A stretch of 64,000 bases of DNA, taken from the NCBI GenBank assembly GCA_001312325.1, contig BBDJ01000015.1:1-64000 (forward strand), written 5' to 3'. The translations under genes were made by a program, and so were the position numbers. Below, piece by piece: positions 50,617 through 64,000 of this stretch. Position 1 is the stretch's first letter. Every line of letters starts with the position of its first letter. The stretch is from Lysinibacillus pakistanensis. GTDB taxonomy: Bacteria > Bacillota > Bacilli > Bacillales_A > Planococcaceae. The notes beneath the pieces are model-generated. The model was not told the origin of the DNA. It made no database searches and worked only from the letters and a program-made list of their open reading frames with translations.

Positions 50617-51044
50617 GTGGCTAAAAAAAGTTATTAAAGTTGTAAAACTTCAAATCCCTGCTGGTAAAGCAAATCCAGCTCCACCGGTTGGTCCTGCATT
50701 AGGTCAAGCAGGTGTGAATATCATGGGGTTCTGTAAAGAATTCAATGCGCGTACGGCTGATCAAGCTGGTCTTATTATTCCAGTTGAAATTTCAGTATTT
50801 GAAGACCGTTCTTTCACTTTCATTACAAAAACTCCACCTGCAGCAGTTCTACTTAAAGTAGCAGCTGGTATCCAATCTGGATCTGGTGAACCAAACCGTA
50901 AAAAAAGTGGCAACGGTTAAACGTGATAAAGTTCGCGAAATCGCTGAAACTAAAATGCCAGACCTTAACGCTGCTTCAGTAGAAGCTGCTATGTTAATGG
51001 TTGAAGGTACTGCACGAAGCATGGGAATTGTTATCGAAGACTAA
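50617..51044 (+). CDS. rplK: ribosomal protein L11
   Basis: The protein has about 141 residues: [27 protein letters not shown] at the N-terminal domain and RSMGIVIED at the end. It binds the GTPase-associated region of 23S rRNA. The frame breaks in A7 at 50623-50629 and A7 at 50900-50906. GTG 50617 follows TAAGGAGGTGTG. The 230-base leader upstream (50383-50616) carries inverted sequences (GTCAGACTGTCA/CTGACAGACAG) that may be a translational control structure. Confidence 0.94.
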
Positions 51045-51073
51045 TCCCTGTTACTTGATGTTTTGTTTTTTGG

Positions 51074-51108
51074 AAGGTTGCGAAGTTTCTTTGTGAACGC
51101 GCAACCTT
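51074..51108 (+). other. hairpin between rplK and rplA
   Basis: AAGGTTGCG (51074-51082) pairs with CGCAACCTT (51100-51108). The T-tail is poor (TATTCG), so it is more likely an mRNA structure or weak attenuator than a terminator. Confidence 0.5.
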
Positions 51109-51160
51109 TATTCGTGGGAGGTAAAATCCGCTACAACCACAATCAAGGAGGAATTATATA

Positions 51161-51861
51161 ATGGCTAAAAAAAGGTAAAAAAACTGCAAGATGCAGCAAA
51201 ATTAATCGATCGTAACACACTTTACAGCGCTCAAGAGGCAATTGAACTTGCTCAAAAAACTAGCACAGTAAACTTCGACGCTACTGTAGAAGTTGCTTTC
51301 CGTTTAGGTATTGATACTCGTAAAAACGACCAACAAATCCGTGGTGCAGTAGTGCTTCCAAACGGTACTGGTAAAACTCAACGCGTATTAGTATTCGCGA
51401 AAGGTGAAAAACTTAAAGAAGCTGAAGCAGCTGGCGCTGACTATGTAGGCGATGCAGAGTACATCCAAAAAAATCCAACAAGGTTGGTTTGATTTCGATG
51501 TAATCGTAGCAACTCCTGACATGATGGGTGAAGTTGGTAAACTTGGTCGTGTTTTAGGACCTAAAGCTTAATGCCAAACCCTAAAACTGGTACAGTTACT
51601 TTTGATGTAACAAAAGCTATCGAAGAAATCAAAGCTGGTAAAGTAGAATACCGTGCAGATAAAGCTGGTATCATTCACGCTCCTATCGGTAAAGTTTCTT
51701 TCTCAGCAGAAAAATTAGTAGAAAACTTCTTAACTGTTTTTGATGTAGTGCAAAAAGCAAAACCAGCAGCAGCTAAAGGTACTTACATGAAATCTGTAAA
51801 CGTTACAACTACAATGGGTCCAGCTGTTAAAATTGACGCTTCTAATGTAGTAGTAAAATAA
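51161..51861 (+). CDS. rplA: ribosomal protein L1
   Basis: The protein has about 231 residues. It starts [20 protein letters not shown]; later [25 protein letters not shown] is the L1 signature. It also acts as a translational repressor in many bacteria. Five breaks occur. A7 lies at 51167-51173, 51177-51183 and about 51465-51471. One G is lost near 51567 (AAAGCTTAATG where AAAGGCTTAATG is expected). Only the C-terminal 96 codons read without repair. Confidence 0.93.
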
Positions 51862-51875
51862 TTTATATATATATA

Positions 51876-51904
51876 TTGACAACAGTAATTATATATGATA
51901 GTAT
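51876..51904 (+). promoter_or_regulatory. promoter of rplJ-rplL
   Basis: A perfect TTGACA (51876-51881), a 17-base spacer and TAGTAT (51899-51904) lie just after the rplA stop codon and before the L10 leader. Confidence 0.75.
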
Positions 51905-51928
51905 GGTTGCTGTTGTGAATTATCCATT

Positions 51929-52055
51929 TGTACCGTAGACAGTAGGAGTGACTTGTCACTTAATGTTCCTACCGAGGACATCGGAATTCAGATTCTTATT
52001 TAAAGATGATGACTTTCAGCCTCTGTGTCTATTTGACCCAGAGGCTTTTCTTTTG
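51929..52055 (+). promoter_or_regulatory. L10 leader RNA with attenuator hairpin
   Basis: CCGTAGACAGTAGG and the later TTCCTACCGAGG form the stem typical of L10(L12) leader RNAs. A terminator-like hairpin follows (AGCCTCTG with CCAGAGGCT, then TTTTCTTTT) at 52018-52055. In Bacilli L10 binds this leader and promotes termination, so the operon is feedback controlled. Confidence 0.8.
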
Positions 52056-52092
52056 TCGGTATAAATGACCCATTCTAATAGGAGGTGTCATC

Positions 52093-52593
52093 ATGAGCAA
52101 AGCAATCGAAAACAAACAAGTACAAGTTCAAGAGATTACTGAAAAGTTCCAAAACGCTGCTTCTGTAGTAGTTGTGGATTACCGTGGTCTTAATGTTGCA
52201 CAAGTGACAGAGCTTCGTAAACAACTTCGTGAAGCTGGCGTTGAGTTCAAAGTATACAAAAATACATTAACTCGTCGTGCTACTGAAGCTGCTGGTCTTG
52301 GAGGAATCAATGACGTATTAGTTGGTCCTAACGCAATTGCGTTCTCAAATGAGGATGTTGTAGCGCCTGCTAAAATCATCAATGAGTTCGCTAAGAAAAA
52401 TGAAGCTTTAGAAATTAAAGCAGGTATTATTGAAGGAACTGTTTCTTCAGTTGAAGATGTTAAAGCACTTGCAGAACTTCCATCACGCGAAGGTCTACTT
52501 TCTATGCTTTTATCTGTACTTCAAGCTCCAGTGCGTAACTTCGCACTTGCAACAAAAGCTGTTGCAGAACAAAAAGAAGAGCAAGGTGCGTAA
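52093..52593 (+). CDS. rplJ: ribosomal protein L10
   Basis: The protein has 166 residues and is intact. [27 protein letters not shown] is the RNA-binding part, and the C-terminal helix binds L7/L12 dimers. It forms the base of the ribosomal stalk. ATG 52093 follows AGGAGGTGTCATC. Confidence 0.96.
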   Translation: MSKAIENKQVQVQEITEKFQNAASVVVVDYRGLNVAQVTELRKQLREAGVEFKVYKNTLTRRATEAAGLGGINDVLVGPNAIAFSNEDVVAPAKIINEFAKKNEALEIKAGIIEGTVSSVEDVKALAELPSREGLLSMLLSVLQAPVRNFALATKAVAEQKEEQGA

Positions 52594-52665
52594 TTTCATA
52601 CGCACTATAACTTCTGCGGCCTGATCGCAAACAATAAAACATTATCCAATTAGGAGGAAATTATA

Positions 52666-53028
52666 ATGAATAAAGAGCAAATCTTAGAAGCTATCAAAGC
52701 TATGACAGTTCTTGAATTAAACGATTTAGTAAAAGCTATCGAAGAAGAATTCGGTGTAACAGCTGCTGCTCCTGTAGCAGTAGTTGCTGGTGGTGCTGCT
52801 GGCGCTGCTGAAGAAAAAACAGAGTTCGACGTAGTATTAGCATCTGCTGGTGCAGAAAAAATTAAAGTAATCAAAGTGGTTCGTGAAATCACTGGTTTAG
52901 GTCTTAAAGAAGCTAAAGAAGTAGTAGATAACGCTCCTAAAGCTCTTAAAGAAGGCGTATCTAAAGATGAAGCTGAAGAAATCAAAGCTAAACTTGAAGA
53001 AGTTGGCGCATCTGTAGAAGTTAAGTAA
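52666..53028 (+). CDS. rplL: ribosomal protein L7/L12
   Basis: The protein has 120 residues and is intact. The N-terminal dimerisation domain and an Ala/Gly-rich hinge (about residues 35-52) precede the conserved C-terminal domain ([29 protein letters not shown]). It is the multi-copy stalk protein that recruits translational GTPases. The start follows TTAGGAGGAAAT. Confidence 0.97.
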   Translation: MNKEQILEAIKAMTVLELNDLVKAIEEEFGVTAAAPVAVVAGGAAGAAEEKTEFDVVLASAGAEKIKVIKVVREITGLGLKEAKEVVDNAPKALKEGVSKDEAEEIKAKLEEVGASVEVK

Positions 53029-53054
53029 TCTCGCGTTACTTTTTTAACAAAAGG

Positions 53055-53083
53055 AAAGCTCGTCATTTTGGCGAGCTTTTTTT
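53055..53083 (+). terminator. terminator behind rplL
   Basis: AAAGCTCG (53055-53062) pairs with CGAGCTTT (53072-53079), followed by T-rich sequence. Confidence 0.8.
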
Positions 53084-53106
53084 CTTCATTCTGAGGAGGC
53101 GTGAAA

Positions 53107-53711
53107 ATGGCAGATCACTATTATACAAATAAGCCTCAAGCTGAGAGTAAACCTCGTCACTGGACATTCAAATTATTGGGGCATTCGTTTTCATTTGAGA
53201 CGGATGCGGGTGTTTTTAGTAAAAGCGAAGTAGATTTTGGATCCCGTGTGTTAATAGATGCTTTTCAGATGCCTGATATTGATGGTGCAATTTTTGATGT
53301 GGGATGTGGGTATGGACCAATCGGATTATCGATTGCCAAAACAAATCTAGATCGTACTGTTTTCATGATGGATATAAATGAACGTGCGGTTGCACTCTCG
53401 CAAAAAAAATGCGCAAGTAAACGGAGTTCAAAATGTACGGATATTTGTGAGTGACGGACTATCGATGGTTGACAAGGATGTAAAAGCCGCAGCTATTTTA
53501 ACCAATCCTCCAATTCGCGCTGGAAAAGAAACAATTTTCCGTTTTTACGATGGAGCTTATGATAAGTTAGTGTCATCTGGCGAGCTGTGGGTAGTAATTC
53601 AAAAAAAGCAAGGTGCACCATCAACGGTTAGTTACTTAGAAGAAAAATTTTCTGAAGTCGAAGTTGTGGAAAAGAAAAAAAGGTTACTGGATCGTACGTG
53701 CAAAAAAATAA
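53107..53711 (+). CDS. ybxB: YbxB, RsmC-like class I methyltransferase
   Basis: The protein has about 201 residues. The SAM motif FDVGCGYGPIGLSIAK is near residue 62, and ILTNPPIRAGK is the NPP motif of N2-guanine/N6-adenine methylases such as RsmC. The frame breaks in A8 at 53402-53409 and A7 at about 53674-53680. After both repairs the end is GYWIVRAKK at 53711. ATG 53107 follows GAGGAGG at 7 bases. It lies between rplL and rpoB as in Bacillus. Confidence 0.9.
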
Positions 53712-53735
53712 ATGAAATATGTATAAAATATTGAC

Positions 53736-53895
53736 TTGACAAATCGGCTATGATAATATGATACAATGCAAAAATATTATTTTGAGGTCGTGTGCCCTTT
53801 TTGTATATGTTTGTTTTAATATGGGTATACTTGCCAAGATAAGTTTAGTTAACCGAAAATGAGATCTTTTTGAAGACTCGTTTTCTTTTTGTCTT
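53736..53895 (+). promoter_or_regulatory. rpoB promoter region and leader hairpin
   Basis: TTGACA (53736-53741) is followed by overlapping -10 candidates TATGAT (53757-53762) and TACAAT (53762-53767), neither at ideal spacing. In the 200-base leader GAAAATGAG pairs with CTCGTTTTC, followed by TTTTTG at about 53857-53895, an attenuator-like structure just before rpoB. Confidence 0.5.
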
Positions 53896-53962
53896 TCGAA
53901 ATCATACACTATTTGTATGATTTTGCAAAGACCTAATATCGCTTTATTGAGGGGTGAATGAG

Positions 53963-57529
<3,567 letters not shown>

Positions 57530-57578
57530 TGGAAACCAAATTCACAGTTGTGAATAGGTCAAACTTATTTTTCAAATT

Positions 57579-57615
57579 AGCCGGGCAGGATTTAACGCCC
57601 TGTCCGGCTTTTCTT
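57579..57615 (+). terminator. attenuator-like hairpin between rpoB and rpoC
   Basis: GCCGGGCAGG pairs with CCCTGTCCGGC around a 7-base loop, followed by TTTTCTTTT. rpoC starts about 115 bases later with no obvious promoter, so partial termination or RNA processing is likely. Confidence 0.6.
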
Positions 57616-57730
57616 TTCAATAATTTATTCTATTTTAATCTTTTGCCAAAGAGACATGAATCTTGCAAACGATTATCGAGCTGCGTAAAAGAGTCTTTAT
57701 AAAGACCTATACTAGAGGGAGGTAGGCTCC

Positions 57731-61420
<3,690 letters not shown>

Positions 61421-61433
61421 TCATTTAAATAAG

Positions 61434-61471
61434 TTCCGAAGAGATGAGTTTTATATCTCTTCGGACTTTTT
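61434..61471 (+). terminator. rpoBC terminator
   Basis: TCCGAAGAGAT pairs with ATCTCTTCGGA around a 7-8 base loop, followed by CTTTTT. Confidence 0.8.
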
Positions 61472-61482
61472 CAAGATATTAG

Positions 61483-61511
61483 TTGACAGCCGAAATTGAT
61501 AATGATAATAT
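61483..61511 (+). promoter_or_regulatory. promoter of ybxF-rpsL-rpsG-fusA
   Basis: A perfect TTGACA (61483-61488), a 17-base spacer and TAATAT (61506-61511) lie 46 bases before the ybxF start. It is the main promoter of the streptomycin (str) operon here. Confidence 0.75.
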
Positions 61512-61556
61512 ATTGAAGGTTGATAGTTAACTGTCTGTACTTCGGAGGATATGAAA

Positions 61557-61805
61557 ATGTCTTATGATAAAGTAAGGGCTAGTCAAACAATCATAGGTAC
61601 AAAGCAAGCAGTGAAAGCAATGCAAGCTGGTTCAGTGAAAGAACTCTTTGTGGCACTTGATGCAGACAATTGGGTAACCGATTCGGCCATATCTTTCGCG
61701 AGAGAAATCGGGATACCAATTATTCTTGTTGAGTCCAAAAAGGAATTGGGCAAGGCCTGTGGAATCCATGTTGGAGCTGCGGTAGTTGCGATTGCTGTAG
61801 AGTAG
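61557..61805 (+). CDS. rplGB: YbxF, L7Ae-family K-turn-binding protein
   Basis: The protein has 82 residues and is intact, with L7Ae/L30e fold: [25 protein letters not shown] and [19 protein letters not shown]. Bacillus YbxF binds K-turn RNAs. ATG 61557 is the start because GGAGGA lies 8 bases before it and homologues begin MSYDKV. It is the first gene of the str operon, as in Bacillus. Confidence 0.93.
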   Translation: MSYDKVRASQTIIGTKQAVKAMQAGSVKELFVALDADNWVTDSAISFAREIGIPIILVESKKELGKACGIHVGAAVVAIAVE

Positions 61806-61912
61806 TTTTTGTGTTTGAAACACAAAGACTTTGTTTTTACCCAAAAAAATGAACCACCTGGATGTGTGGTATTGAAAAAGAAGAAATGAAGAAATGAAGG
61901 GAGGAAAAATCG

Positions 61913-62334
61913 ATGCCTACAATTAACCAATTGGTACGTAAGCCTCGTAAATCTAAAATCACGAAATCAAACTCACCAGCGTTAAACAAAGGATATAACT
62001 CATTTAAAAAAATCTTTAACTGATGTTAAATCTCCTCAAAAACGTGGTGTTTGTACTCGTGTAGGTACAATGACGCCTAAAAAAACCTAACTCAGCGTTA
62101 CGTAAATACGCTCGTGTACGTTTAACTAACCAAATCGAGGTTACAGCGTACATTCCTGGTGAAGGCCACAACTTACAAGAGCACAGTGTTGTTCTTATCC
62201 GTGGCGGTCGTGTAAAAGACTTACCGGGTGTTCGTTACCATATCGTGCGTGGTGCTCTTGATACTGCTGGTGTAAACGGTCGTATGCAATCACGTTCTCT
62301 ATACGGTACAAAACGCCCTAAAGAAAAAAAATAA
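61913..62334 (+). CDS. rpsL: ribosomal protein S12
   Basis: The protein has about 139 residues: [20 protein letters not shown] at the start, [26 protein letters not shown] around the streptomycin-sensitive lysine (Lys in TPKKPNS, apparently wild type), and [13 protein letters not shown]. The frame breaks in A7 at 62006-62012 and A7 at 62079-62085, so no long intact ORF is visible. Each heals by removing one A. The start follows GAAGGGAGGAAAAATCG. Confidence 0.95.
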
Positions 62335-62378
62335 TTTAAAATCTATAAGTTATTCACTCAATGAAAGGAGGAAAACAC

Positions 62379-62850
<472 letters not shown>

Positions 62851-62892
62851 TCTAAACATCGCATAAGCTCAATATGGAAGGAGAAATACCTA

Positions 62893-64000
62893 ATGAAACG
62901 CGAATTCTCTCTAGAGAATACACGTAATATTGGGATCATGGCTCACATTGATGCTGGTAAAACAACAACAACTGAGCGTATCCTTTATTACACAGGTAAG
63001 ATTCACAAAATTGGTGAAACTCACGAAGGCGCTTCTCAAATGGACTGGATGGAACAAGAGCAAGAACGTGGTATTACAATCACTTCTGCTGCAACAACAG
63101 CTCAATGGGACGGTCACCGTGTAAATATCATCGATACTCCTGGACACGTAGACTTCACAGTAGAAGTTGAACGTTCACTACGCGTACTTGATGGTGCGGT
63201 AACAGTACTTGATGCTCAATCTGGTGTTGAACCTCAAACTGAAACTGTATGGCGTCAAGCTACAACATACGGTGTACCACGTATCGTATTCATCAACAAA
63301 ATGGATAAAATGGGTGCTGACTTCCTTTACTCTGTAGGTACTTTACATGAGCGTCTACAAGCAAATGCACATCCAATTCAATTACCAATCGGTGCTGAAG
63401 ATCAATTCTCTGCAATCATTGACTTAATTGAAATGAACGCTACTTTCTATGGAAACGACCAAGGTACAGATGTATCTGTAGGCGAAATTCCTGAAGAGTA
63501 TAAAGCACAAGCTGAAGAATACCGTGAAAAATTAATCGAAGCAGTTGCTGAAGTTAATGAAGATATCATGGAAAAATACTTCGCTGGTGAAGAAATTTCT
63601 AAAGAAGAGCTTAAAGCGGCTATTCGTCAAGCAACAATTAACGTTGAATTCTACCCAGTTATCTGTGTACAGCGTTCAAACACAAAGGTGTTCGTAAAAT
63701 GCTTGATGCGGTAATCGATTACTTACCAGCTCCAACAGATGTACCTGCTATCAACGGTACTTTACCAGATTCTGATGAAGAAGTTGTACGTCATTCTTCA
63801 GACGAAGAACCATTCTCGGCTCTTGCGTTTAAAGTTATGACAGACCCATTCGTTGGTAAATTAACATTCTTCCGTGTGTACTCTGGTATTTTACAATCAG
63901 GTTCATATGTACAAAACTCTACGAAAGGTAAACGTGAACGTGTAGGTCGTATCCTACAAATGCACGCTAACTCTCGTGAAGAGATTTCTCAAGTGTTCGC
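62893..64000 (+). CDS. fusA: elongation factor G (5' part; runs off the window)
   Basis: The G domain is visible: [19 protein letters not shown] (G1), [13 protein letters not shown] (G2), DTPGHVDFT (G3), [10 protein letters not shown] (G4). The frame is lost near 63666 where one G is missing (TGTGTACAGCG for expected TGTGGTACAGCG). Correct sequence ([19 protein letters not shown]) continues in another frame to the window edge. The start follows GGAAGGAGAAA. It catalyses ribosomal translocation. Confidence 0.95.

Overview
The window looks like a chromosomal segment of a low-GC, spore-former-type Bacillota of the Lysinibacillus/Planococcaceae kind. Three things point there: the conserved run ctsR-mcsA-mcsB-clpC-radA-yacL-ispD ... 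ispF-gltX-cysE-cysS-mrnC-rlmB-rae1-sigH-rpmG-secE-nusG-rplKAJL-ybxB-rpoBC-ybxF-rpsL-rpsG-fusA, the strong GGAGG-type ribosome sites, and the AT-rich codon use. The genus is inferred from protein similarity recalled from memory, not from a search.

Layout. 1-2317 holds the RNA polymerase recycling helicase HelD (minus strand). 2725-4510 is an RNA-repair cassette: a polynucleotide kinase fused to an HD phosphoesterase, an RNA ligase, and directly behind them an RNA that folds like a tRNA but is not a normal tRNA. 4906-7529 is a YfcC-type carrier with an M20 amidohydrolase, lying between two copies of one hairpin repeat. 8233-12513 has a CofE-like protein and a UPF0324 (YeiH) transporter, each divergent from a LysR regulator. 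12590-14170 has a heme-monooxygenase-like gene behind Fur-like boxes, an empty or decayed stretch and a methyltransferase. 14654-19403 is a complete branched-chain amino-acid ABC transporter (livJ-H-M-G-F). 19584-31518 is accessory metabolism (cupin, RluF, two aldehyde dehydrogenases, DUF779, DUF4003, YkhA, HemAT, CorA, a methyltransferase, a DUF4870 protein), mixed with several families of small dispersed repeats. 31930-64000 is the core block listed above. It starts at a CtsR-controlled promoter, and the fusA gene at its end runs off the window.

The reading frame of a large share of the genes, including rpoB, rpoC, rplA, rplK, rpsL, rpsG, clpC, sigH and fusA, is broken. Nearly all breaks lie in A or T runs of 7-8 and are healed by removing one base (sometimes two). 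A smaller set are one- or two-base losses in short runs. Since essential genes carry several breaks each, I read these as sequencing or assembly errors. I therefore annotate full-length genes across them and give the position of each break.

Most interesting: the kinase-HD / ligase / tRNA-like RNA locus (2725-4510). Next are the mosaic of palindromic repeats around corA (29031-31811), the 21-base period repeat behind livF, the lack of disA between radA and yacL, and a SWIM zinc-finger gene placed between ispD and ispF on the opposite strand.
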